A stretch of DNA of 7,348 bases from an uncultured Veillonella sp. (GTDB lineage Bacteria; Bacillota; Negativicutes; Veillonellales; Veillonellaceae). The first letter of the stretch is position 1; the number at the start of each line of letters is the position of its first letter. Shown in pieces: positions 1 through 6,242 of this stretch. The DNA is taken from the NCBI GenBank assembly GCA_934202215.1, contig CAKPXR010000064.1, positions 1 to 7,348 of the forward strand. Reading direction: 5' to 3'. Made by a program: the position numbers and the translations under genes. The notes under the pieces were generated by a model that searched no databases, had not been told where the DNA came from, and worked only from the letters and a program-made list of their open reading frames with translations.

Positions 1-16
1 TTTTTTCGTCTATTTA

Positions 17-25
17 TGGTATAAT
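17..25 (+). promoter_or_regulatory. Extended -10 promoter of the glycosyltransferase gene
   Basis: TGGTATAAT is a perfect extended -10 element (TG at 17-18, TATAAT at 20-25). The matching -35 would fall at or before base 1, so it cannot be judged. Transcription would begin near base 32, giving a leader of only about 14 bases. That leader is almost entirely the ribosome binding site (AAAGGGTG, 34-41) just before the ATG at 46. Confidence 0.65.
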
Positions 26-45
26 GCACAGAGAAAGGGTGTACT

Positions 46-1200
46 ATGAATAACGAAAGATCACGGAAGGTTCTCATAGTGTCTGCTTCTATTGGGACAG
101 GACATATGCAGGCCGCCAGAGCCATAGAAGAATATTGGAAAGAGAAAGAACCACAAGCATCGATAACTCATGTGGACTTTCTTGATACAGAAACCATGTC
201 TGTAGAGCATTTGATCAAGGGTACATACATCAAGATGATTGACGTATTTCCGATGCTATATGATATGATTTACCGCGTATCAAAAGGGGAAAAACGAGGT
301 ACGATTATGCAAACTGCATTATCATACCTATTAAAAAGCCGCATGCTTAAATTGGTACAACAAGAAGCGCCAGATGTAATGGTATTTACGCATCCATTCC
401 CATGTGGTGCAGCGTCTATCTTAAAACGCCAAGGACATATCGATGTACCATTAGTGGCTATCATGACAGACTTTAGTAGTCATCAATTTTGGCTATACCC
501 ACAAATTGATACATACTATGTAGCTACTGAATCGATGGTAGATGAAATGGTAGCAGCTGGTATTGATAAATCACGTATTCATGTATCAGGTATTCCTGTG
601 CGTCGATCCTTCTTCCGTGATGCTATTGAAGAATATAGCTTAGAGAAACCGGTAAAAGTGCTCGTTATGGGTGGGGGCCTTGGTTTAGGTTCTCTAGAAA
701 CGGCATTAAAACATTTAGATGAAGTAAATGGTATTGATGAAATTACTGTTGTAGCCGGTCAAAATACATCTTTGTATGAATCCTTAGTTACCCTTAGTGA
801 ATCTATGCGAACTAAGACCATTGTATACGGATATACTACGAATATTTCGGAACTTATGAAGTCGTCTTCCTTGCTAGTTACAAAGCCTGGTGCGTTAACA
901 TGTATGGAAGCAGTTACTATTGGTTTGCCTATGGTATTTTTTAATGCGATTCCAGGGCAAGAAGAGGCTAATGCAGAGCTGTTAGAACAACGAGGTTGTG
1001 CTCGTTGGGCTCGTGATATTCATAACTTGGAGGACGTTGTAACGGCACTTCTTATTAACTCTCCGAGACTTCAACAAATGTCTGAGCGCGCTCGTGAATG
1101 GCATGTGGATGGTGCGGCTAATATCGTAAATAGTCTTATACATATATTAGATGCTGAAACGCCGGTAGTATTAGTGAAAGCAGAGCAACCTATCAGTTAA
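46..1200 (+). CDS. GT28-family glycosyltransferase, processive diacylglycerol glycosyltransferase (UgtP/MGDG synthase)-like
   Basis: This 384-residue protein is very close to the usual length of bacterial UgtP and MGDG-synthase-type enzymes. The N-terminal domain opens with the strand and glycine loop VLIVSASIGTGH (9-20), typical of the MGDG synthase N-domain that binds the lipid acceptor. The C-terminal GT-B domain has the MGGGLGLG loop (208-215), then TKPGALTCMEA (279-289) and PGQEEAN (303-309), the nucleotide-sugar binding region shared with MurG. There is no signal peptide or membrane helix, so it is probably a peripheral protein on the inner face of the membrane. Family knowledge predicts transfer of glucose or galactose from a UDP-sugar to diacylglycerol; the exact sugar and acceptor cannot be read from sequence. 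The start at 46 is supported by AAAGGGTG 5 bases upstream and by the promoter. The gene appears monocistronic and ends at a shared terminator. MurG itself is unlikely because the MGDG N-domain is present. Confidence 0.88.
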   Translation: MNNERSRKVLIVSASIGTGHMQAARAIEEYWKEKEPQASITHVDFLDTETMSVEHLIKGTYIKMIDVFPMLYDMIYRVSKGEKRGTIMQTALSYLLKSRMLKLVQQEAPDVMVFTHPFPCGAASILKRQGHIDVPLVAIMTDFSSHQFWLYPQIDTYYVATESMVDEMVAAGIDKSRIHVSGIPVRRSFFRDAIEEYSLEKPVKVLVMGGGLGLGSLETALKHLDEVNGIDEITVVAGQNTSLYESLVTLSESMRTKTIVYGYTTNISELMKSSSLLVTKPGALTCMEAVTIGLPMVFFNAIPGQEEANAELLEQRGCARWARDIHNLEDVVTALLINSPRLQQMSERAREWHVDGAANIVNSLIHILDAETPVVLVKAEQPIS

Positions 1201-1261
1201 TAGTCTAGTATTTACATAATCATAGTGATTGTAAAAGCTATATGTCCCATCATAAAATTAT

Positions 1262-1294
1262 AAAAGCGATGACCTGTCTAAGGTCATCGCTTTT
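1262..1294. terminator. Bidirectional Rho-independent terminator between convergent genes
   Basis: A perfect 13-bp stem (AAAAGCGATGACC at 1262-1274, its complement at 1282-1294) encloses a 7-base loop. The arms begin with four A and end with four T, so the hairpin can stop transcription in both directions. It lies 61 bases after the glycosyltransferase stop and 3 bases from the stop of the minus-strand acidic gene, so it serves both. Confidence 0.92.
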
Positions 1295-1297
1295 GTG

Positions 1298-1618
1298 TTA
1301 TTGGTATTGTTCAATATGTTCTTGTCGAATTTTTTGAAGTGTTTCCAAGAATGCATCTGTGCTTTCAGTACTATCCAACAAGTCTTTTAGTTGGTAAGAG
1401 TCATCGAGGGTCACACTCCATTGGAAGGAGTCATTGTCGTCATATACATTAAATACAATTGGCGTTTCTAAATCATCTGGCAGATGACCATCGTCATCGG
1501 ACACAGTTGCATAGGTGCCATCTTCCAAGAGCTCAGTAAATAATGTGTCATACCCATCGATATCGATAAGTTCAAAGTTGATAGTTTCATAAAAGTCTAA
1601 AACGATATCTGCTGCCAT
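1298..1618 (-). CDS. Small, highly acidic hypothetical protein
   Basis: I do not recognise a family for this 106-residue protein. It holds 19 Asp and 9 Glu against 2 Lys and 1 Arg, so it is strongly negative, with acidic clusters such as SDDDGHLPDDLE and YDDNDS in the middle. There is no signal peptide, membrane helix or cysteine. The C-terminus (LETLQKIRQEHIEQYQ) looks helical and carries all but one of its basic residues. The start at 1618 is chosen because AAGGAGGT lies 4 bases upstream and a good promoter precedes it. A longer in-frame start at 1717 would add 33 residues encoded by the promoter itself and has no ribosome binding site. The gene is monocistronic, divergent from the ABC-F gene and convergent with the glycosyltransferase. 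The clear promoter, binding site and terminator support a real, expressed gene. A role as a cytoplasmic binding or nucleic-acid-mimic protein is only a guess from charge. Confidence 0.8.
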   Translation of the reverse strand: MAADIVLDFYETINFELIDIDGYDTLFTELLEDGTYATVSDDDGHLPDDLETPIVFNVYDDNDSFQWSVTLDDSYQLKDLLDSTESTDAFLETLQKIRQEHIEQYQ

Positions 1619-1622
1619 GTGG

Positions 1623-1630
1623 ACCTCCTT
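1623..1630 (-). promoter_or_regulatory. Ribosome binding site deciding the start of the acidic gene
   Basis: On the minus strand AAGGAGGT is a full match to the anti-16S sequence and stands 4 bases before ATG at 1618. It fixes the start there rather than at the upstream in-frame ATG (1717). Confidence 0.85.
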
Positions 1631-1652
1631 ATGAATATATAACGTTACGTTT

Positions 1653-1681
1653 ATTCTACTGAGGGGGTCTGTTACTGTCAA
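1653..1681 (-). promoter_or_regulatory. Sigma-A-type promoter of the acidic gene
   Basis: Read on the minus strand, TTGACA (1681-1676, perfect consensus) is followed after exactly 17 bases by TAGAAT (1658-1653, one mismatch). Transcription would start near 1646, giving a leader of about 28 bases. The 8-bp palindrome TAACGTTA (1640-1647) lies on the predicted start point and could be an operator, although it is short. This is the best-matching promoter in the window. Confidence 0.8.
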
Positions 1682-1700
1682 TGGTAATGTGTAGTATAAT
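1672..1700 (+). promoter_or_regulatory. Probable promoter of the ABC-F gene, overlapping the divergent promoter
   Basis: TATAAT at 1695-1700 is a perfect -10, but the -35 at the 17-base spacing (TTACTG, 1672-1677) matches poorly and there is no TG extension. Its -35 region overlaps the -35 of the minus-strand promoter (1676-1681), so the two polymerases would compete for the same DNA. The predicted start is near 1707, and an AGGAG ribosome binding site (1721-1725) stands 6 bases before ATG at 1732. Confidence 0.55.
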
Positions 1701-1731
1701 AAATAACAGAATGACATAATAGGAGCATACG

Positions 1732-3729
1732 ATGAACGTTATTAGTTTACAAAACATAGAAAAATCATATGGCACACGACTGCTATTTAAGGATGTAAAT
1801 ATTACCTTCACTACAGATAAACGGCTAGGTCTTGTGGGAATCAACGGGACAGGTAAGTCTACTTTCTTAAAAATCTTAGCAGGTCAAATGGAAGCCGATA
1901 AGGGCTCTATAGAGCGCAATGGTAAGGCTAGTATACATTATCTAGCACAAACACCAGAGTTTGATCCAGATTCAACATTATTAGAAGCTGTTCTTGATGG
2001 CGATCATCCTCGTTTACGAATGGTACAATCCTTTGAGCGCATTAGTCGTGAATATCGTGAAATGCAAGAGACTGGTGGCGAGGATGCTAAAGTATCACGG
2101 ACCTATATGAATGCCTTGGAGCAGATGGACCAACAAGATGGCTGGCAAGTGGAGCAAGAGGCTCGTATTATTCTATCTAAATTAGGTTTTCCTGATGTGA
2201 ATCAAAAAGTGGCCATGTTATCTGGTGGTCAAAAGCGTCGCCTTGCATTAGGGCAGGCATTATTATATCCTTGTGACCTATTATTGCTAGATGAACCGAC
2301 AAACCATTTAGATGAAGATAGTATCGATTGGCTAGAGTCTTATTTAAGTGCTCGTCAAGGAGGACTATTAATCAGTACCCACGATAGATATTTCCTTGAC
2401 TCAGTATGTAATGGTATTTTGGAATTATCTAATCGACGTATGTACCAATACGATGGCAACTACGAAGAATTTATTGCCTTAAAGGCTGATCGAGAGGCTC
2501 GTGAAGCTGCTACAGAAGAGAAGCGCCGTCAGTTCTTAAAGCGAGAAATCGAATGGGTACGCCGTGGTGCGTTGGCGAGAACGACAAAACAAAAGGCTCG
2601 TTTAGATCGCTATGAAAAACTTAAGAATATGGAGAAGACCAGACGCCCCGATCAAATGGATCCTATTGCCTTAAAAACGCGTTTAGGGAAAACCATCTTT
2701 GATATTGAACATTTAGCATTCTATTTTGGTAAGCGTCCTATGATTAAGGATTTTACCTACCACGTAGTGCGTCATGACCGTATTGGTATTGTAGGTCCTA
2801 ATGGGGTTGGTAAGTCTACCTTTATGAATATCCTTGATGGAACCTATGAGCCTACTAACGGTACTATTGGTAAGGGGGAAACTGTTCGGATTGCACATTT
2901 CAAACAAGAGTTGCCTGAGTTTGATGAAGATATGCGTGTTCTAGATTATATTCGTGAAGATCATTCGTATATGGTACTTGGTGATGGCTCTACGTTGAGT
3001 GCTGGTCAGATTCTTGAACGATTCCTCTTCACACCAGAGCTACACGGTGTGCCGATCCGTAAACTTTCAGGTGGCGAACGACGTCGGTTGTATCTATTGA
3101 AATTGCTTATGAGCGCTCCTAATGTTTTGTTGCTGGACGAACCGACCAATGATCTTGATATTCCTACATTAGAGGTATTAGAGGACTTCCTTGATTCCTT
3201 TAGTGGGGTCATTATTACCGTATGTCACGATCGTTACTTCTTAGACCGCGTTGTAGATAAACTCTTTGTCTTTAGTGGTGATGGTCATATTGAGATTGTT
3301 CATGGCTCTTATTCTGATTATAAGGATTCTTTAGATGAAAGTAGTGCTGGGAGGCGCCCATTCTATATGGCTAGTACGGGTACATCTGTTACTTCTAAAG
3401 ATGAAAAAGTGGAAACTAGTATTGCCAGTGATGATTCATTATTAGGTAACTCAGTAGATGGGAATGATAGTAGCATCACAATTTCTGAGGGAGATTCTTT
3501 CAAAGAAGCACCAAAGAAGGGGCTAAATAAAGCGGAAGAAGCAGAGTATGCCAACATCATGGAGGAATTACCTAAATTAGAGCATTTAGTAAAGGGGCTC
3601 GATGTCATGATTAGTCAGGTTGCTACGGATTATGAGAAGATGCAATCCTTGATGGTTGAGCGAGAAGAGACTCAATCCCAAATAGATGCGCTTACAGAAC
3701 GGTGGATGGAATTGGAAGAACGCCTATAA
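1732..3729 (+). CDS. uup: ABC-F family ATPase, Uup-like
   Basis: This 665-residue protein has two ATP-binding cassettes in one chain and no membrane segments, the hallmark of ABC-F proteins that act on the ribosome. Cassette 1 has Walker A GINGTGKST (36-44), signature LSGGQ (163-167), Walker B with DEPTNHLD and catalytic Glu188, and H-loop His217. A charged linker (about 245-330) corresponds to the P-site tRNA interaction motif. Cassette 2 has Walker A GPNGVGKST (355-363), signature LSGGE (445-449), DEPTNDLD with Glu470, and His499. The run DLDIPTLEVLEDFL and the C-terminal coiled coil (about 596-665) point to the Uup branch. Both active sites look intact. Between cassette 2 and the coiled coil lies a Ser/Asp-rich, low-complexity stretch (about 535-595). 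Uup proteins are linked to ribosome function and to branched DNA intermediates; a resistance-type ABC-F is less likely given the C-terminal domain. The gene appears monocistronic. Confidence 0.9.
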   Translation: MNVISLQNIEKSYGTRLLFKDVNITFTTDKRLGLVGINGTGKSTFLKILAGQMEADKGSIERNGKASIHYLAQTPEFDPDSTLLEAVLDGDHPRLRMVQSFERISREYREMQETGGEDAKVSRTYMNALEQMDQQDGWQVEQEARIILSKLGFPDVNQKVAMLSGGQKRRLALGQALLYPCDLLLLDEPTNHLDEDSIDWLESYLSARQGGLLISTHDRYFLDSVCNGILELSNRRMYQYDGNYEEFIALKADREAREAATEEKRRQFLKREIEWVRRGALARTTKQKARLDRYEKLKNMEKTRRPDQMDPIALKTRLGKTIFDIEHLAFYFGKRPMIKDFTYHVVRHDRIGIVGPNGVGKSTFMNILDGTYEPTNGTIGKGETVRIAHFKQELPEFDEDMRVLDYIREDHSYMVLGDGSTLSAGQILERFLFTPELHGVPIRKLSGGERRRLYLLKLLMSAPNVLLLDEPTNDLDIPTLEVLEDFLDSFSGVIITVCHDRYFLDRVVDKLFVFSGDGHIEIVHGSYSDYKDSLDESSAGRRPFYMASTGTSVTSKDEKVETSIASDDSLLGNSVDGNDSSITISEGDSFKEAPKKGLNKAEEAEYANIMEELPKLEHLVKGLDVMISQVATDYEKMQSLMVEREETQSQIDALTERWMELEERL

Positions 3730-3730
3730 C

Positions 3731-3752
3731 TCCTTATATCATAGGATTTTTT
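3731..3752 (+). terminator. Weak Rho-independent terminator after the ABC-F gene
   Basis: TCCT at 3731-3734 can pair with AGGA at 3743-3746, with an AT/AT extension across one bulged T, followed directly by six T. The stem is short and AT-rich, so termination may be partial. A competing pairing uses CCTAT (3723-3727) with ATAGG (3741-3745). No better hairpin is present before the hydrogenase promoter. Confidence 0.4.
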
Positions 3753-3786
3753 AATATCTGCTATGCAAAGGAATTACATGTAAATT

Positions 3787-3804
3787 TATTGATAAAAGTC
3801 ACAA
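3787..3804. promoter_or_regulatory. Possible operator (CRP/FNR- or Rex-like dyad) over the hydrogenase -35
   Basis: ATTGA (3788-3792), six bases, then TCACA (3799-3803) matches the CRP-family TGTGA-N6-TCACA dyad at 8 of 10 positions. The same bases fit a Rex-type TTGTGAA-N4-TTCACAA site at 10 of 14. The dyad covers the -35 hexamer, where a bound repressor would block polymerase. Redox control by Rex or FNR-type regulators is known for hydrogenases in related bacteria, but these matches are imperfect and could be chance in AT-rich DNA. Confidence 0.3.
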
Positions 3805-3817
3805 ATTATAGTATAAT
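3789..3817 (+). promoter_or_regulatory. Promoter of the [FeFe] hydrogenase gene
   Basis: TTGATA (3789-3794) and TATAAT (3812-3817) are separated by exactly 17 bases, giving a near-consensus vegetative promoter. Transcription would start near 3824, leaving a leader of about 38 bases that ends in AGGAGG (3851-3856), 5 bases before ATG at 3862. The strength of the promoter and binding site suggests high expression. Confidence 0.8.
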
Positions 3818-3820
3818 TTC

Positions 3821-3843
3821 AACGATTAACGATAACAACGTTA
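3821..3843 (+). repeat. AACG-rich repeats and small hairpin in the hydrogenase leader
   Basis: AACGAT occurs twice 7 bases apart (3821-3826 and 3828-3833), and AACGTTA follows at 3837-3843. TAACG (3827-3831) can pair with CGTTA (3839-3843) around a 7-base loop. The elements span the predicted transcription start. They may be an operator or a 5' stabilising hairpin, but the stem is only 5 bp. Confidence 0.3.
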
Positions 3844-3861
3844 CCTAAGTAGGAGGAAATC

Positions 3862-5328
3862 ATGAGTAAGTACCAATTTTTAGACCGTCGTGTTCCAATT
3901 GAAGACGGCAATATTGCATTAGTACAAGATTTGTCTAAATGTAAAAATTGCTCTTTATGTCGTAAAGCTTGCGCTGTAGACATGGGCGTATTTGATTATT
4001 ATGATTTAACTACTAATGGGGATCACCCAATTTGTATTCATTGTGGTCAATGTGCATCTATTTGTCCATTTGATTCCATCAATGAACGCTCTGAAATTGA
4101 TGAAGTAAAAGCAGCTATTGCTGACCCTAATAAAATCGTTGTCTTCCAAACTGCACCTGCTGTACGTGTTGGCTTAGGTGAAGAATTTGGTCTTGATGCG
4201 GGTACATTTGTAGAAGGTAAAATGGTAGCAGCCCTTCGTAAATTGGGTGGCGATTACATTCTCGATACAAACTTTGGTGCGGACATGACTATCATGGAAG
4301 AAGCATCCGAATTGTTGGAACGCGTTATTAATAGTGATGCTGTATTACCTCAATTCACATCTTGCTGCCCTGCTTGGGTAAAGTTTGCTGAAACATTCTA
4401 TCCTGAATTCTTGCCAAACTTGTCTACCGCTAAGAGTCCAATCGCTATGCAAGCGCCTACACAAAAAACATACTTTGCTGAAAAAATGGGCCTTGATGCA
4501 AAACAAATCGTTGCTGTTGCCGTAACACCTTGTACAGCTAAGAAATTTGAAATTCGTCGTGATGAAATGAACTCTTCTGCTGAATACTGGGATGCACCAG
4601 AAATGCGTGATACAGATTACTGTATTACTACACGTGAACTTGCAAAATGGTTGCGCGAAGAAGAAATCAACTTCGATGAGCTTGAAGATTCTGCATTTGA
4701 TCCATTGATGGGTGAAGCATCTGGTGGTGGTATCATCTTCGGTAACACTGGTGGCGTTATGGAAGCGGCTATGCGTGCAGCTTATAAATTAGCAACTGGT
4801 GAAGATGCACCTCAAACATTGATTCCATTTGAAGCAATTCGTGGTATGGATGGTGCTCGTGAAGCGGATGTAGTAATTGGTGATAAAACATTACATGTTG
4901 CGGCTGTTCATGGTACAGGCAACTTGCGTAAGTTTATTGAACATATGCGTGCAGAAAACATCCATTATGATTTTATTGAAGTAATGGCTTGTCGCGGGGG
5001 CTGTATTGGTGGTGGTGGTCAACCACGTGTTAAATTACCTATGGCTGATAAAGCACGCGAAGCTCGTATCGCTTCTTTGTACACTCGTGATGCGGAAGTG
5101 ACAGTAAAAGCAGCTTGTGATAATCCAGATATCCAAAAATTATATGCGGAGTTCTTTGATGGCAAACCTATGAGCCATAAAGCACATCACATGTTACATA
5201 CAACATTTGTAAATCGATCAGAAGATTTGGGCCCTAATGGTGCTTGTACACCTGCTACATGCCCAACATCTGTGCCTAACTTGAAAAAGGCAGCAGAAGC
5301 AGCTAAAGCAGCAGAAGCTAATAACTAA
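3862..5328 (+). CDS. hydA: [FeFe] hydrogenase, single-subunit, two N-terminal [4Fe-4S] clusters
   Basis: This 488-residue enzyme interconverts protons plus electrons and H2, most likely with ferredoxin as partner in the cytoplasm. Two ferredoxin-type cluster sites open it: Cys27/30/33/37 and Cys58/61/64/68. The H-cluster domain carries all three signatures: TSCCPAW (166-172), TPCTAKKFE (222-230) and EVMACRGGCIGGGGQP (373-388). The H-cluster cysteines are therefore Cys169, Cys224, Cys377 and Cys381, with Cys168 as the expected proton-relay residue and Lys227 present. A small-subunit-like helical region (about 390-455) follows, then an unusual tail with two cysteines (462, 467) and an Ala/Lys-rich end. 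There is no signal peptide. The second signature begins Thr-Pro-Cys where classical enzymes such as CpI have Met-Pro-Cys. No partner subunits or maturation genes (hydE, hydF, hydG) are adjacent, so it stands alone between its own promoter and terminator. Whether it mainly evolves or oxidises H2 is not decided by the sequence. Confidence 0.93.
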   Translation: MSKYQFLDRRVPIEDGNIALVQDLSKCKNCSLCRKACAVDMGVFDYYDLTTNGDHPICIHCGQCASICPFDSINERSEIDEVKAAIADPNKIVVFQTAPAVRVGLGEEFGLDAGTFVEGKMVAALRKLGGDYILDTNFGADMTIMEEASELLERVINSDAVLPQFTSCCPAWVKFAETFYPEFLPNLSTAKSPIAMQAPTQKTYFAEKMGLDAKQIVAVAVTPCTAKKFEIRRDEMNSSAEYWDAPEMRDTDYCITTRELAKWLREEEINFDELEDSAFDPLMGEASGGGIIFGNTGGVMEAAMRAAYKLATGEDAPQTLIPFEAIRGMDGAREADVVIGDKTLHVAAVHGTGNLRKFIEHMRAENIHYDFIEVMACRGGCIGGGGQPRVKLPMADKAREARIASLYTRDAEVTVKAACDNPDIQKLYAEFFDGKPMSHKAHHMLHTTFVNRSEDLGPNGACTPATCPTSVPNLKKAAEAAKAAEANN

Positions 5329-5354
5329 ATATTGCTTAAGTTATTTTAGTCTTA

Positions 5355-5367
5355 TTACATAATGTAA
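5355..5367. repeat. 13-bp perfect palindrome between hydrogenase gene and terminator
   Basis: TTACAT, one A, then ATGTAA form a perfect dyad 26 bases after the hydrogenase stop and 4 bases before the terminator stem. It could be a protein-binding site or a small extra hairpin in the mRNA 3' end. Palindromes this AT-rich can arise by chance. Confidence 0.3.
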
Positions 5368-5371
5368 CTAT

Positions 5372-5412
5372 AAAAAGCAGATAGTTGATAATTTGTCAGC
5401 TATCTGCTTTTT
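5372..5412 (+). terminator. Strong Rho-independent terminator of the hydrogenase gene
   Basis: AAAAAGCAGATAG (5372-5384) pairs perfectly with 5400-5412, and the stem continues four more pairs inward (one of them G-U) to a 7-base loop at 5389-5395. The 3' arm ends in five T. The A-run on the left arm would let it act on the opposite strand too, but no minus-strand gene faces it. Confidence 0.9.
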
Positions 5413-5414
5413 GT

Positions 5415-5433
5415 ATTGAATAGGGAATTCAAT
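5415..5433. repeat. Inverted repeat ATTGAAT/ATTCAAT
   Basis: A perfect 7-bp inverted repeat surrounds 5 bases (AGGGA), right after the hydrogenase terminator. It lacks a T-run, so it is not an obvious terminator. It lies about 125 bases upstream of the phosphate operon promoter, far for a repressor site but possible for an activator. Its function is unknown. Confidence 0.3.
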
Positions 5434-5485
5434 TATTTATCATTACCATTTAATTTTAGTGTAGACATTTTTGCGTTGGTGAATA

Positions 5486-5502
5486 GTATATATGCCATAT
5501 AC
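5486..5502. repeat. Palindrome upstream of the phosphate transport operon
   Basis: TATATG-C-CATATA (5489-5501) is a perfect 13-bp dyad, and the same bases also read as GTATAT-N5-ATATAC (5486-5502). It is centred about 65 bases upstream of the operon's -10 element, a usual distance for an activator site. I could not match it to a known Pho box, so the regulator, if any, is unknown. Apart from this dyad, the one at 5415-5433 and the promoter, I see nothing in the gap 5413-5612. Confidence 0.35.
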
Positions 5503-5556
5503 GCATAGGGGTTAGAATATAGAAATTGGTAAATTGTTTAGGAATTATGGTTAGTG

Positions 5557-5565
5557 TGCTATAAT
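5557..5565 (+). promoter_or_regulatory. Extended -10 promoter of the DUF47-PiT operon
   Basis: TGCTATAAT is a perfect extended -10 (TG at 5557-5558, TATAAT at 5560-5565). The -35 at 17-base spacing (TTTAGG, 5537-5542) is poor, as is common for extended -10 promoters and for promoters needing an activator. The start is predicted near 5572, and the leader ends with AGGAGG at 5601-5606, 6 bases before ATG at 5613. Confidence 0.65.
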
Positions 5566-5612
5566 TAAATTATATTTATAGAAGCAATCAATACTGTTTC
5601 AGGAGGATCTTC

Positions 5613-6242
5613 ATGGCTTTTAAATTAAAAGGAAAAGAAGAAAAATTTTTCAGTATTTTAGAAAATCATGCTGCTCTTACATATGAAAGTGCAGAGATGA
5701 TGGAACGTGTGTTTAAAGGCGAAATTTCTAAAGAAGAGGCGTTTCTTGAAATTGATACAAAGGAAAAAGCTGCCGATGAATTAGTAACCGAAACTGTAGA
5801 ACGTTTGCGTAAAACATTCATTACCCCAATGGATCGTGAAGATATTCAGCTTTTAATCGATCAATTGGATACTACTTTGGATAATATTAAAGAAATCATG
5901 GATAAAATGGTTATGTACCACGTTGGTAATCCAAGTGATGGTGCTATCCGCATGAGTGAAATCGTTGTAAAATGCGTTAAGCATATTAACAAATCTATTG
6001 GTTACATGGGTAGTCTTAAAAAGGACCATGTGAAGGTAGAAGGTCGTGTGCATCAAGTATTAAAACTTGAGTCCGAAGCGGATAATATTTATCATGAAGA
6101 AATGGCTAAGCTCTTCACTGAGTGTACAGATCCTATTGAAATTATCAAATGGAAGGAAATCCTTAGCGCCATGGAAGATGTAATCGATGGTTGCGAAGAT
6201 TTGGTTGGTACATTCCGCCGGGTAGTATTGAAATATGCTTGA
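5613..6242 (+). CDS. DUF47 family, PhoU-like phosphate transport accessory protein
   Basis: This 209-residue, charged, almost wholly helical protein is of the DUF47/PhoU-like type, whose members are about this length and usually sit beside a PiT transporter, as here. Two Glu-x3-Asp motifs of the kind that bind metal in PhoU-type helical bundles are visible: Glu51-Asp55 in the first half and Glu153-Asp157 in the second. No membrane helix or signal is present, so it is cytoplasmic and probably docks on the transporter. Family knowledge suggests it regulates or is needed for phosphate uptake; it is not the PhoU of a Pst system, as no pst genes are near. Start 5613 is fixed by AGGAGG 6 bases upstream. 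Its stop overlaps the transporter start by 8 bases, so the two are translationally coupled. Confidence 0.88.
   Translation: MAFKLKGKEEKFFSILENHAALTYESAEMMERVFKGEISKEEAFLEIDTKEKAADELVTETVERLRKTFITPMDREDIQLLIDQLDTTLDNIKEIMDKMVMYHVGNPSDGAIRMSEIVVKCVKHINKSIGYMGSLKKDHVKVEGRVHQVLKLESEADNIYHEEMAKLFTECTDPIEIIKWKEILSAMEDVIDGCEDLVGTFRRVVLKYA

Noticed and set aside
1619..1717. A 33-residue N-terminal extension of the acidic gene starting at 1717
   Set aside because: It has no ribosome binding site, and its codons overlie the -35, -10 and leader of the gene's own promoter. The start at 1618 has a full AAGGAGGT.
1656..1844. A 62-residue open frame on the minus strand
   Set aside because: It overlaps the start of the ABC-F gene and the divergent promoters and has no ribosome binding site. 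It is a shadow frame.
2713..3608. Several minus-strand open frames of 64-81 residues within the ABC-F gene
   Set aside because: They lie wholly opposite a well-supported gene with intact motifs and have no start signals.
5413..5612. A possible small gene or riboswitch in the 200-base gap before the phosphate operon
   Set aside because: No frame with a start and ribosome binding site is seen, and there is no multi-stem leader with a terminator between the promoter and the first gene. The predicted leader is only about 40 bases.
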